A stretch of 64,000 nt of DNA from Sphingomonas oligophenolica (GTDB lineage Bacteria > Pseudomonadota > Alphaproteobacteria > Sphingomonadales > Sphingomonadaceae): contig NZ_RCZK01000005.1 of NCBI RefSeq assembly GCF_006438955.1, positions 186,001 to 250,000 on the forward strand, given 5' to 3'. Positions 42,820 to 52,664 of the stretch are shown piece by piece. Under the pieces are notes generated by a model, which was given only the letters and a program-made list of their open reading frames with translations, was not told where the DNA came from and ran no database searches. Every line of letters starts with the position of its first letter. Positions within the stretch are counted from its first letter, which is position 1. The translations under genes were made by a program, and so were the position numbers.

Positions 42820-44991
42820 GTGAGAGTTTCGACGGGTCGTTCATACTGGCTTGCGATGGCGCTGGTCGCCGCCTCTCCCGCCGCCGCGCAGATCGCCCAG
42901 CCGGGGAGCGCGCCTGGGAAAGGGCCGGATTCGCCGAAGCCGGCTGCCACGCCGACCCCCAGCGCAAGTGATACCGAGCAGGCGCAGCCCGACCCGAACA
43001 AGCCGATCATCCCCGAATCCGACTTCGACGCCGCGCTGCCTCCGCTGTCGGACGACATCAACGCACCGCTGGAGGCGATGCCGGTCGAGGCGGCTGCGCC
43101 CGCCGCCCAGGCCACGACAATTCCGCCGATCACCGGCGACGCGCTGCCCGCCGCGGCGGCGGAGAATCCCGAGCTTACCGCGCCGCTGACCCCGATCGGC
43201 AGTTTCGATACGCAGCCGCTTCAATCCGCAACGGACGTCAAGGACAAGGATCTTCCCCAGATCCGTTACGATACGACGCTGGTCGGGCTCGAAGACCTGG
43301 GGTTGGATTCGCAGTTCAATTCGCTGTCGGCGCTGAAGGATGGCGGCGGCAAGGCGGCGAACGCGACCCAGGTCCAGGCGCGCGCCAAGGAGGACGAGGC
43401 GCTCGCGGTCCGGCTGATGAAGAGCCTGGGCTATTACGACGGCACCGCGATTTCGACGATCGAAGCCGAACCCGGGGATGGTGGACGGATCAAGGCAACG
43501 GTCAGCGCGACGCCGGGGCCGCTCTACACGCTGTCGTCGATCACGGTGAAGGCCGATCCGGTCGTTCCCGCTAACCTTGTCACCCACAACCTGCCGCTCC
43601 GAGTCGGCGACCCGATCGAGGCGGCGCGGATCCAGGGCGCGGAAGCGAACGTCGCGCTGGTGCTGCCGCAACAAGGCTACCCGTTCGTCAAGGTCGGTGA
43701 TCGCGATATTTTGCTCGACGATGTGTCGGCCAGGGCGACGGGAGCGTACACGCTGCCCGTCGACACCGGGCCGCGATCGACGTTCGGGCAGTTGGTGACG
43801 ACCGGCGATCCGGTGTTCGGGGTCGAACACCTCAACGTTTTTCCGCGGTTCGATCAGGGCGACCTGTACGATGCGCGGCTGACCGATGATGTGCGCGAAG
43901 CGCTGGTGGCGACGGGGCTGTTCTCCAGCGTCTCGGTCGAGCCGCAGCGGACCGGGCGCCCCGGCCCCGACGGCACTGAGCAGGTCGATTTGCTGGTCCG
44001 GCAGGTCAAAGGGCCGGCACGGACGCTCGCAGGGCAGGGGGGCTACTCGACGGGGCAGGGAATCAAGCTGGAAGGGTCGTGGACCCACCGCAACCTGTTC
44101 CCGCCCGAGGGCGCGCTGATCGGGACGATCGTCGCGGGTACCAACGAACAGGGTCTGTCGGGCACGTTCCGGCGCTCCAACGCCGGGCGGCGCGACCGGA
44201 CCTTCACCGCGCTAGCATCGGCCAATCATTCGAACTTCGACGCGTTCAATGCCTTCACCGGCACGTTGTCCGCGCGCTGGAGCTATGATTCGACGCCGAT
44301 TTGGCAGAAGAAGTTCACCTACTATTATGGCGGCGAACTCGTCGGTACCAACGAGACGGTCTATGATTTCGCGGCGGGCGAGCGGCGGCGCAGGAATTAC
44401 GGGATCGTCGCGGTACCGGGGCAGATCGAGTTCGACCGGTCCGACAGCCTGCTCAACCCGACCAAGGGCTATCGGCTGAAGCTGAATGTCAGCCCAGAAG
44501 CGTCGGTGTCGGGCGGGGTCCATCCCTATGTGCGCACGATGATCGAAGGCACCTATTACTACAGGCTGTCGCCGAGCCTGGTGTTCGCGGGACGGGCGCG
44601 GGCCGGATCGATCCAGGGCATCGCACGCGACGATCTGGCGCCATCGCGGCGCTATTACGGCGGCGGCGGCGGATCGGTGCGCGGCTATGGCTATCAGCGA
44701 TTGGGGCCGTTCGATCCCAACGGCGATCCGGTCGGCGGGCGGTCGCTCAACGAATTCGCGCTCGAAGCGCGCTATCGGTTCGGCGATTTTGGAATCGTGC
44801 CGTTCGTCGATGCGGGCAACAGCTATGAATCGAGCATTCCGAAGGGCAGCGACCTGAGGTTCGGCGCGGGCATCGGCGGGCGATTCTATACCAATTTCGG
44901 GCCGCTGCGGGTCGACATCGCGACCCCGCTCAACAAGCGCCCAGGCGATAGCCGCGTCGCGCTCTACATCGGCATCGGTCAGGCATTCTGA
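42820..44991 (+). CDS. tamA: TamA outer-membrane assembly protein (Omp85 family)
   Basis: 723 aa. Signal peptide to about residue 22, then about 100 residues of Pro/Ala-rich low complexity, POTRA domains (about 140-380) and the C-terminal 16-strand barrel with RRYYGGGGGSVRGYGYQRLGP, the Omp85 lid-lock element, and FVDAGNSYES. It inserts autotransporters and other outer-membrane proteins with TamB. E. coli TamA is 577 aa; the extra length is mostly the N-terminal linker. GTG at 42820 is the start. TGATG overlap with tamB. Confidence 0.92.
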   Translation: MRVSTGRSYWLAMALVAASPAAAQIAQPGSAPGKGPDSPKPAATPTPSASDTEQAQPDPNKPIIPESDFDAALPPLSDDINAPLEAMPVEAAAPAAQATTIPPITGDALPAAAAENPELTAPLTPIGSFDTQPLQSATDVKDKDLPQIRYDTTLVGLEDLGLDSQFNSLSALKDGGGKAANATQVQARAKEDEALAVRLMKSLGYYDGTAISTIEAEPGDGGRIKATVSATPGPLYTLSSITVKADPVVPANLVTHNLPLRVGDPIEAARIQGAEANVALVLPQQGYPFVKVGDRDILLDDVSARATGAYTLPVDTGPRSTFGQLVTTGDPVFGVEHLNVFPRFDQGDLYDARLTDDVREALVATGLFSSVSVEPQRTGRPGPDGTEQVDLLVRQVKGPARTLAGQGGYSTGQGIKLEGSWTHRNLFPPEGALIGTIVAGTNEQGLSGTFRRSNAGRRDRTFTALASANHSNFDAFNAFTGTLSARWSYDSTPIWQKKFTYYYGGELVGTNETVYDFAAGERRRRNYGIVAVPGQIEFDRSDSLLNPTKGYRLKLNVSPEASVSGGVHPYVRTMIEGTYYYRLSPSLVFAGRARAGSIQGIARDDLAPSRRYYGGGGGSVRGYGYQRLGPFDPNGDPVGGRSLNEFALEARYRFGDFGIVPFVDAGNSYESSIPKGSDLRFGAGIGGRFYTNFGPLRVDIATPLNKRPGDSRVALYIGIGQAF

Positions 44992-47900
44992 TGGCCGACG
45001 CGATGCCCGAAGCGCCGCCCGAAAACATTGTGATCGTGCGACGGCCGCTGTGGCAGCGCATCGTCAAATGGATCGGCATTGCGATCCTGGCACTGCTGGT
45101 GCTCGCGGCGGTGGTGTTGTTCGGTATCAACACCGATCCGGGGCGGCGCTTCGTCGCCAACCAGATCGGCGGCTACAAGACCGCATCGGGCCTCACCATC
45201 ACGGTCGGGCGGATCGACGGATCGCTGTACGGCGCGATGGTGTTGAGCGACGTGCGCGTGTCGGATCCCAAGGGCGTGTTCCTGACCAGCCCGAAGATGG
45301 CGGTCGACTGGCGACCGTTCGCATTCACGAAGAATCATGTCGATGTCCGGTCGCTGTCGACCGACCTCGTCACCCTGCAGCGTCGCCCGCAACTGATTGC
45401 GCAGCCGAGCGATCCCAACGCCCCGCTGCTCCCCGATCTCGACATCGACGTGACCAAGCTGCACGTCGGTCGACTGGTGCTCGAAGCGCCGGTGACGGGG
45501 CAGAAGCACATCATCCGGATCGATGGTTCGGTCCACATCGCCGACCGGCGCGCGCAACTCGTCACCGATGCCGAGGCGCTGCGCGGGGCGGGGGTATCGG
45601 GCGGCGATACGCTGAAGCTGATCCTCGATGCGGTACCCGACCAGAATAAGCTGAACATCAAGGCGCGCGTGTTCGCGCCGGTGGGCGGCGTGCTGGGATC
45701 GATGGCTTCGCTGAAAGCGCCGTTGACCGCGAGCTTCGATGGCCAGGGCAGCTGGAAATCCTGGTCGGGCAAGGCGCTGGCAACGCTCGGCGGGCAGTCG
45801 CTCGCCGATCTGGGCGTCACCGCGCGCGACGGGCATATCGAAATTCGCGGCTATACGCGTCCGGGCCTTTATCTGGCGGGGCCGGTCGAACGGCTGACCT
45901 CGCCGCGGCTCGAAGTCGCGATCGACACGACGCTGGAGCAACGCAAGGCCGATACCCGGATCAAGTTGCGTTCGTCGGCGTTGATGGTCGACGCGGGTGG
46001 GTTGATCGATCTCGCCAACAACCAGTTCGGCAATTTCGCGGTCGATGCGAAGCTGCTGACCCCCGGCGCGATTGCGCCCAACGTGAACGGTCGCGACGTG
46101 CTGGCGCGCATCGTTCTCAACGGTGCGTTCGCGACCCCGACGGTCGATTACAAAATCCGCGCCGCGCATCTTGGGTTCGGCACGATGGGGGTCGACAACC
46201 TCTACGCCGAGGGACTGGCGCGGGTGAACAGCGACCGCATCCTGGTGCCGGTCAACGCGCGGGCGCGCCGGGTGACCGGACTCAACGCCGCGGTCGGCGG
46301 GCTCGCCAACAACGTCATCATCAACGGCGATTTCGCGATCTCGATGCCGAACATCCTGTCGGATAATCTGCGCATCCGTTCGGACAAGATCGATGCGACC
46401 GCGATCGTCGTCGCGAACACCGCGACCGGCCGCTACACCGGCGCGCTGAAGGGACGGGTCAACAACTACCGGATCGACAGTATCGGGATCATCGACCTTC
46501 AGACCGACGCCAAGCTGGTGCCGGGGAAGAATGGCGGGTTCGGGATCACCGGGCACGTCGTCGCGACCACCAAAAAGCTGTTCAACAGCGGCGCGCGCAA
46601 TTTCCTGGGCGGCAACGCGGTCGTGCGGTCGGACATCGGCTACAGCCCTGACGGCATCGTCACCTTCCGCAACCTGCGGCTCAACGCGCCGCTGTTCCGC
46701 GTCACCCGCGGTGAAGGCCGGTTCGATCCGGCGACCGGTAGCGTGCTGGTTGACGCCGAGGCGTACTCGACCCTCTATGGCCCATTGACCGCGCGCGTCA
46801 CCGGGACCGCGACCGCCCCCGTCGTGGTGCTCCACGCGGCGCGGCCGGGAGTCGGAATCGGGCTGGTCGACCTCACCGCGCGGATCGTCGGGCGGGGCGG
46901 CTCCTACGCGGTCAACGCGACCGGCGGGACCGACTATGGTCCGTTCAGCGCCGACGCGCTGGTGACGCCGGGCGCGCAATTGACGGTCGATGTCCGCAAG
47001 CTGCTGTTTGCGGGGATCACCGCGAACGGGCGGATCGTCCAGACCGCGGCGGGGCCGTTCGCGGGCGCGCTGCAGTTCGCGGGTCGCGGGATCAACGGCA
47101 GTGTCGCGCTCGCCAACCAGGGCGGCTACCAGCGCGCCGACGTCAAGGCGCGCGCGTATAACGCGACCGTGCCGGGCTATGCCGATTTCACGATCGGGCG
47201 TGCGATCGTCGATGCCAGCGTCGTGTTGATACCGAGCGCACCGCAGGTGGTCGCCGATATCCAACTCGCCGACACCCGCTACAACAGCCTGGTGATCCAG
47301 ACCGCACGTGCGAAGGTAAACTATGTCGGCGGGCACGGCACCGCGCAGGCGCTGCTGACCGGATCGTCGGGCGTGCCGCTGCGCGTCGCGATCAACGCGA
47401 AGCTGTCGCCGAACGATTATCTGGTTGCGGCGCAGGGCCAGGCGAACGGGATCAATTTCCGCACCGCCAACCCTGCGCGAATCACCGCGAAGGGGGGCGG
47501 GTATCAGCTGCTGCCGACGCGGCTCGACTTCGGGACCGGATCGAACGCGGGGTCGGCGCGGGTCGCGGGCTCCTACGGCGGCGGCGTCACCGCGGCGCAG
47601 GTGCGGCTCGACAAGTTCGACCTGTCGATCCTGTCGGCCTTCTCGCCGGGGCTCGGGCTGTCGGGACAAACCACGGGCAGCCTCGACTATCGCCAAGCCG
47701 GGTCGGCGATTCCCAATGCCGACGCGCGGCTGAAGATCAAGGATTTCCGCCGCACCGGGCTCGCCGCGGTGTCCGAAGCGGTTGACGTCAACTTCGTCGG
47801 CAAGCTGCTACCCGATGGCGGCCAGGCGCGCGCGCTGGTCAAGCGTGGCACGACGACGGTCGGGCGGCTGGTCGCGAACCTGACCCCGTTGCCGCCGGGC

Positions 47901-49226
47901 GCGGGATCATGGACGACGCGGCTGCTGAACGCGCCACTGTCGGGCGGCATCCGCTATAATGGGCCGTCGGCGACGCTGTTCAGCCTTGCGGCCTTGCCCA
48001 ACCAGCAATTGTCGGGGCCGATCGCGGTCGCGGCGGATTTCTCGGGCCGGGTATCCGCGCCGCAGCTCACCGGGCTGATCCGGGCCGACAATCTGACCTA
48101 TGACAACGAAACCTATGGGACCCGCCTCAGCCAGATGAAAATCGCGGCGCGGTTCACCAACGATCGTCTGGTGCTCAATTCGCTGACCGCGCGCGCCGGC
48201 GACGGCACCGTTCAGGCGCAGGGTAGCGTCGGGCTGGCGGCGGACAGCGGGTTCCCGGTCGATGTCACCGCCAAGCTCGACCATGCCCAACTCGCCAAGA
48301 GCGACGCGCTGTCGGCGACCACGAGCGGGACGATCCACCTGACCAACGGCAAGAACGGCGCGCTGATCCAGGGTGACCTCGTTATCCCGAACGCGCGCTA
48401 TGAGATCATCCGCCAGGGTCAGGCCGAGGTGGCAGAATTGACTGGGGTCCGCCGCAAGAGCGAAATCCGGATCGCGCGGCCCACCGATCGCCCGGTCGCG
48501 AAGCCGGTCAGCGTCATCAATCTCGACCTGCGCGTGCGCGCCGAAGACCAGCTGTTCGTGTCGGGCATGGGACTCGAATCGGAATGGGGCATGGACCTCA
48601 AGATCGGCGGCACTGCGACCGCGCCGGTGATTACTGGTGGGCTCGACCTGGTGCGCGGCACGTATTCGTTCGCGGGCAAGCGGTTCGAGGTCACTCGTGG
48701 AACGATCCGTTTCCGCGGCGGAGCATTGACCGATCCCGACATCAACATCCAGGCATCGACCACGACGGGCGGCATTACCGCCACCATCGTCATCACCGGC
48801 ACCGGCCAGCGACCGCAGATCGCGTTCACCTCGACCCCGACGCTGCCGCAGGACGAGGTGCTCAGCCGCTTGTTGTTCGGGACCGACCCATCGAACCTGT
48901 CCGCGACCGAGGCGATCCAGCTTGCCGCCGCGCTCAATTCGCTGCGCGGGTCGGGCGGGGGGCTCAACCCACTCGGCAAGCTGCGCTCGGCGACCGGATT
49001 CGATCGCCTCCGCATTCTCGGCGCCGATCAGGCCACGGGGCGCGGTACCAGCCTGGCAGCGGGCAAATATCTGACCGACGACATCTATGTCGAGATCATC
49101 ACCGACGCCAAGGGGATGACCGCGACGCAGATCGAGATCGCGCTGACGAAGGCGCTTAGCCTGTTGTCGTCGACCAGCTCGTTTGGCGGATCGAGCGCCA
49201 GCCTGCGCTATTCGAAAGACTATTGA
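44991..49226 (+). CDS. tamB: TamB inner-membrane/periplasmic translocation protein
   Basis: 1411 aa. A single N-terminal transmembrane helix (about residues 22-45), a very long repetitive beta-strand region forming the periplasmic groove, and the C-terminal TamB/DUF490 domain (about 1050-1411), including GMDLKIGGTATAPVITGGLDLVRGTYSFAGKRFEV and LPQDEVLSRLLFGTDPSNLS. TamB spans the periplasm and may carry phospholipids or barrel substrates to TamA. Overlap with tamA implies balanced synthesis. Confidence 0.93.
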   Translation: MADAMPEAPPENIVIVRRPLWQRIVKWIGIAILALLVLAAVVLFGINTDPGRRFVANQIGGYKTASGLTITVGRIDGSLYGAMVLSDVRVSDPKGVFLTSPKMAVDWRPFAFTKNHVDVRSLSTDLVTLQRRPQLIAQPSDPNAPLLPDLDIDVTKLHVGRLVLEAPVTGQKHIIRIDGSVHIADRRAQLVTDAEALRGAGVSGGDTLKLILDAVPDQNKLNIKARVFAPVGGVLGSMASLKAPLTASFDGQGSWKSWSGKALATLGGQSLADLGVTARDGHIEIRGYTRPGLYLAGPVERLTSPRLEVAIDTTLEQRKADTRIKLRSSALMVDAGGLIDLANNQFGNFAVDAKLLTPGAIAPNVNGRDVLARIVLNGAFATPTVDYKIRAAHLGFGTMGVDNLYAEGLARVNSDRILVPVNARARRVTGLNAAVGGLANNVIINGDFAISMPNILSDNLRIRSDKIDATAIVVANTATGRYTGALKGRVNNYRIDSIGIIDLQTDAKLVPGKNGGFGITGHVVATTKKLFNSGARNFLGGNAVVRSDIGYSPDGIVTFRNLRLNAPLFRVTRGEGRFDPATGSVLVDAEAYSTLYGPLTARVTGTATAPVVVLHAARPGVGIGLVDLTARIVGRGGSYAVNATGGTDYGPFSADALVTPGAQLTVDVRKLLFAGITANGRIVQTAAGPFAGALQFAGRGINGSVALANQGGYQRADVKARAYNATVPGYADFTIGRAIVDASVVLIPSAPQVVADIQLADTRYNSLVIQTARAKVNYVGGHGTAQALLTGSSGVPLRVAINAKLSPNDYLVAAQGQANGINFRTANPARITAKGGGYQLLPTRLDFGTGSNAGSARVAGSYGGGVTAAQVRLDKFDLSILSAFSPGLGLSGQTTGSLDYRQAGSAIPNADARLKIKDFRRTGLAAVSEAVDVNFVGKLLPDGGQARALVKRGTTTVGRLVANLTPLPPGAGSWTTRLLNAPLSGGIRYNGPSATLFSLAALPNQQLSGPIAVAADFSGRVSAPQLTGLIRADNLTYDNETYGTRLSQMKIAARFTNDRLVLNSLTARAGDGTVQAQGSVGLAADSGFPVDVTAKLDHAQLAKSDALSATTSGTIHLTNGKNGALIQGDLVIPNARYEIIRQGQAEVAELTGVRRKSEIRIARPTDRPVAKPVSVINLDLRVRAEDQLFVSGMGLESEWGMDLKIGGTATAPVITGGLDLVRGTYSFAGKRFEVTRGTIRFRGGALTDPDINIQASTTTGGITATIVITGTGQRPQIAFTSTPTLPQDEVLSRLLFGTDPSNLSATEAIQLAAALNSLRGSGGGLNPLGKLRSATGFDRLRILGADQATGRGTSLAAGKYLTDDIYVEIITDAKGMTATQIEIALTKALSLLSSTSSFGGSSASLRYSKDY

Positions 49227-49288
49227 GATCGGCTATGATAGGTTCGTTTTAGCAACCGATCGAAACAGGTTGCACCAAGGAGAGCGAC

Positions 49289-50782
49289 GTGGCCGAGCAT
49301 TTCGACGTGGTGGTGGTGGGCGCCGGGATTTCGGGCATCGGCACCGGGTATCATCTCCAGGATAAATGCCCCGAGCGAAGCTACGTCATCCTCGAAGGCC
49401 GCGACGCGATGGGGGGGACGTGGGACCTGTTCCGCTATCCCGGGATCCGATCCGATTCGGACATGCACACGCTCGGCTTCGCGTTTCATCCGTGGACCCG
49501 CGCCAAGTCGATCGCCGACGGCCCCTCGATCCGCGACTATGTCAACGAAACCGCGAAGGCCTATGGGATCGACCGCCACATCCGCTACGGTCACCACGTC
49601 AAGACCGCGTCGTGGTCGACCGCAGAAGCGCGCTGGACGGTGACCGCTACCGATGGCGATGGCGAGCGGGTCGCGTTCACTTGCAATTTCCTGACGATGT
49701 GTTCGGGCTATTATAATTACGCGAAAGGCCACACCCCCGAATTCAGCGGGCTCGAGGATTTCGCCGGGCGGATCGTCCATCCCCAGTTCTGGCCCGAAGA
49801 CCTGGATTACGCGGGCAAGCGCGTCGTCGTCATCGGCAGCGGTGCGACCGCGGTGACACTGGTGCCCGAATTGGCGAAGGGTGGGGCGCAGGTGACGATG
49901 CTCCAACGCTCGCCAACCTATGTCGTCTCGCGGCCGGGCGAGGATAAGGTCGCTAACTGGCTGCGATCCAAGCTCCCCGACAAGCTCGCCTATGGCATCA
50001 CGCGGTGGAAGAATGTGTTGTTCGGAATGTTCTTCTACAACATGGCGCGCAAGAAGCCCGAACGCACCAAGGAGCGGTTGCTGGGCATGGTGCGCGAGCA
50101 TCTCAGCCCCGATTACGACATTGCGACGCATTTTACGCCGCGCTACAACCCGTGGGACCAGCGCTTGTGCCTCGTCCCCGACGCTGACCTGTTCGATGCG
50201 ATCAACGCGGGAACCGCGACCATCGTCACCGACACGATCGATCGGTTCGTCCCCGAAGGGATCAGACTGCTGTCGGGGCAGACGATCCCCGCCGACCTGA
50301 TCGTGACGGCGACCGGCCTGGATCTTCAGTTGATGAGCGGGGTCGAATTCTCGATCGACGGCGCGCCCGTCGATCTGTCGCAGGCGCTGCAATATAAGGG
50401 GATGATGTTCTCCGACGTGCCGAACCTCACCTACACGTTCGGCTACACCAACGCCTCGTGGACGCTAAAGGCGGATCTGGTCGCGACCTATGTCTGCCGT
50501 CTCCTCAACACGATGAAGCGCCGCGGGATGCGACAGGCGACCCCGCATAACGACGATCCGACGATGGAAATCGAACCGTTCGTCAATTTCTCGTCGGGCT
50601 ATATCCAGCGCGCCGCGGATCGGCTGCCCAAACAGGGCACCAAGAAGCCGTGGCGGCTCAACCAGAATTACGCGCTCGACGTGTTGGCGCTGAGGTTTGG
50701 ATCGGTCGACGACAGCATGACGTTTTCGAATCCGGTCGGCGCGCGTATCGCCGAACGCGCACGAGAAACACTCGACGCCTGA
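49289..50782 (+). CDS. Flavin-containing (Baeyer-Villiger-type) monooxygenase
   Basis: 497 aa. FAD motif VVVGAGISGIGTGYHL at the start, NADPH motif VVVIGSGATAVTLVPEL (about residues 180-200) and the fingerprint FAGRIVHPQFWPED (FxGxxxHxxxWP). RYPGIRSDSDMHTLGFAFHPW is shared with Baeyer-Villiger and alkane/ketone-oxidising members. Substrate unknown. GTG at 49289 follows AAGGAGAG. It lies just upstream of the TetR-EmrAB operon, whose regulator may affect it. Confidence 0.88.
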   Translation: MAEHFDVVVVGAGISGIGTGYHLQDKCPERSYVILEGRDAMGGTWDLFRYPGIRSDSDMHTLGFAFHPWTRAKSIADGPSIRDYVNETAKAYGIDRHIRYGHHVKTASWSTAEARWTVTATDGDGERVAFTCNFLTMCSGYYNYAKGHTPEFSGLEDFAGRIVHPQFWPEDLDYAGKRVVVIGSGATAVTLVPELAKGGAQVTMLQRSPTYVVSRPGEDKVANWLRSKLPDKLAYGITRWKNVLFGMFFYNMARKKPERTKERLLGMVREHLSPDYDIATHFTPRYNPWDQRLCLVPDADLFDAINAGTATIVTDTIDRFVPEGIRLLSGQTIPADLIVTATGLDLQLMSGVEFSIDGAPVDLSQALQYKGMMFSDVPNLTYTFGYTNASWTLKADLVATYVCRLLNTMKRRGMRQATPHNDDPTMEIEPFVNFSSGYIQRAADRLPKQGTKKPWRLNQNYALDVLALRFGSVDDSMTFSNPVGARIAERARETLDA

Positions 50783-50797
50783 GCGTGCGGCTTGCGC

Positions 50798-50815
50798 AGT
50801 TCGTTCGATCGAACT
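50798..50815. promoter_or_regulatory. Palindromic operator upstream of the TetR-EmrAB-NodT operon
   Basis: AGTTCG and CGAACT arms flank TTCGAT, and within it GTTCGATCGAAC (50803-50814) is a perfect 12-bp palindrome. It ends 11 bp before the tetR start. TetR repressors bind such palindromes over their own promoters, so autoregulation of the drug-efflux operon is likely. A partial match (CGATCGAAAC) occurs upstream of the monooxygenase near 49258. Confidence 0.6.
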
Positions 50816-50826
50816 AAACGCAGGGG

Positions 50827-51456
50827 ATGACGCAGGAACGGCTTCTCGACATCGCGATTCGCGAATTCGGCCTTAAGGGTCTCGAGGGTGCGAGCACCCG
50901 GGGCATCGCGGCGGCGGCGGGCACCGCGATGTCATCGATCACCTATCATTACGGCAGCAAGGAAGCGCTGTATCTGGCTGCCGCGGATCATATCGCGGCC
51001 ATGATGGCGGACGAGATGATGCCCGCGCTGGCGCTCTGCGATCCCGCCGACCGTTGCGACGCTGGTGAGGCGCGGGCGGGGATTCACGCGATCGTCGCGC
51101 GGCTCGCGGCGAAGATGGCGAGCGAATCGAGCGCCAACTGGGCGCTCTTCATCCTGCGCGAACAGATGAACCCCAGCGAAGCGTTCGACCGCATCTACGC
51201 GGGCATGATGGGGAAGGTGATGGTGCGCATCGCCGAGCTGATCGCGATCGTGACGCGATGTGCGCCGTCGGTTGCGCGGTTAACGACGGTGACGATGCTG
51301 GGGCAGGTGCTCGCGATTCGCGCGTCGCGCGCGTCGATCCTGCGGCTGTTGGCGATCCCGGCGCTCGATGCTGCCAATGCCGATGCGTTGGCCCGACGGA
51401 TTCACGACAATATCGACGCCATTCTAGACAGCATGACCGCGCAGGAGCCGCAATGA
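50827..51456 (+). CDS. TetR-family regulator with CecR-like C-terminal domain
   Basis: 209 aa. N-terminal helix-turn-helix (about residues 5-50): RLLDIAIREFGLKGLEGASTRGIAAAAGTAMSSITYHYGSKEALY. The ligand domain (FILREQMNPSEAFDRIYAG) is of the DUF1956/CecR type. It is the first gene of the efflux operon and its stop overlaps the emrA start (ATGA), so repression of the pump and itself is expected. Confidence 0.88.
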   Translation: MTQERLLDIAIREFGLKGLEGASTRGIAAAAGTAMSSITYHYGSKEALYLAAADHIAAMMADEMMPALALCDPADRCDAGEARAGIHAIVARLAAKMASESSANWALFILREQMNPSEAFDRIYAGMMGKVMVRIAELIAIVTRCAPSVARLTTVTMLGQVLAIRASRASILRLLAIPALDAANADALARRIHDNIDAILDSMTAQEPQ

Positions 51457-52664
51457 GCGACCATGACACGCCCGACGACGCCGAGCGCCCCGCCGCCGCC
51501 GATGAGCATCGTCACTCGAAGGATCGCGGCGCAGCTCGCGCGTCCGACAAGGATCGGGACGATAACGCGCAGGACGACGAGAATGACGCCGATGACGACG
51601 ATGGGAAGAAGGCGAAGAAGCCGTCGCTGTTCAAGAAGCCGTTGTTCTGGATCATCCTGATCATCGTCGTCGCGGCGGCGGTGATCGGCGGCACGCTTTA
51701 TTACCTCCACGCGCGGCAGTATGAATCGACCGACGATGCGTTCGTCGATGCGCATATCGTCCGGATTTCGGCCCAGAACGCCGGGCAGTTGATCCAAGTC
51801 GCCGATCTCGACAATCGCCATGTCGATGCCGGGCGGGTGCTGGCGGTGATCCAGCCGACCGGGCCGCAGGCGCAATTGGCCGAAGCGCAGGCCAACGTCG
51901 CGCAGGCGCAGGCACAGGTCGAGCAGGCGCGGGCGCAGGTGGCCGCCGCGCAGGCGAGCCGCGCGCAAGCGGCGGCGCAAGCCAGGGTGCCGCTCGCCGC
52001 TGCGGTGAAGGCTGAGCAGGATCTGGCGCGCTATCGCGCGCTCGAGCGGATCGACGCCAATGCGATCGCGGGGCAGCAACTCGATCAGGCGCGTGCGAAC
52101 GCCCGATCGACCGCCGCCGATGCCGCCGCCGCGCGCCGCCAGGTCGATACCGCAGGTGCGCAGGTGACCGTCGCGGCCCGGCAGGTGAAGGCGGCGCAGT
52201 CGGTGGTCGATGCGCGCAAGGCGGCGGTTGCCCAAGCCAACGTGACGCTCGGTAACCTCCGGCTCACCGCGCCGGTAGCGGGACAGGTGGTCAATCGGCA
52301 GGTTAATCTAGGGTCGTATGTGGCGCCGGGCACCCAGCTGATGGCGATCGTTCCCGACCGGATGTGGGTGACCGCCAATTTCAAGGAAACCCAGCTGGCG
52401 CTGATGCGGATCGGGCAACCCGTCGATATCCAGGTCGACGCCTATCCCGGGGTCGACTTCAAGGGGCATATCGATTCGATCCAGCGCGGCGCGGGGCAGG
52501 CGTTCGCGTTGCTGCCCCCGCAGAATGCGACCGGCAATTATGTGAAGGTCGTCCAGCGCGTACCGGTGCGGATCGTGTTCGACCGGACCAAAAACGGCCC
52601 CGATCCGCTGCGCTATCCGATCGGGCCGGGCATGTCGGTCGTCCCCACCGTCAAGGTGCGCTGA
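51453..52664 (+). CDS. emrA: EmrA-type membrane-fusion protein
   Basis: 403 aa. A striking cytoplasmic N-terminus of about 55 residues, rich in Asp and His (DDAERPAAADEHRHSK, then NDADDDDGKK), precedes the anchor helix (about 62-84). The HlyD body has RQYESTDDAFVDAHIVRISAQNAGQL, a long Ala/Gln coiled-coil hairpin (about 130-260) and LRLTAPVAGQVVNRQVNLGSYV. It joins the MFS pump to the outer-membrane NodT protein. ATG at 51453 overlaps tetR stop. Confidence 0.9.
   Translation: MSDHDTPDDAERPAAADEHRHSKDRGAARASDKDRDDNAQDDENDADDDDGKKAKKPSLFKKPLFWIILIIVVAAAVIGGTLYYLHARQYESTDDAFVDAHIVRISAQNAGQLIQVADLDNRHVDAGRVLAVIQPTGPQAQLAEAQANVAQAQAQVEQARAQVAAAQASRAQAAAQARVPLAAAVKAEQDLARYRALERIDANAIAGQQLDQARANARSTAADAAAARRQVDTAGAQVTVAARQVKAAQSVVDARKAAVAQANVTLGNLRLTAPVAGQVVNRQVNLGSYVAPGTQLMAIVPDRMWVTANFKETQLALMRIGQPVDIQVDAYPGVDFKGHIDSIQRGAGQAFALLPPQNATGNYVKVVQRVPVRIVFDRTKNGPDPLRYPIGPGMSVVPTVKVR

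Noticed and set aside
44979..47696. A very long open frame (905 codons) on the minus strand opposite tamB
   Set aside because: It is Arg/Asp/Pro-rich with no domain, and runs antisense to a clear TamB gene; a frequent artefact of high-GC third-position bias.
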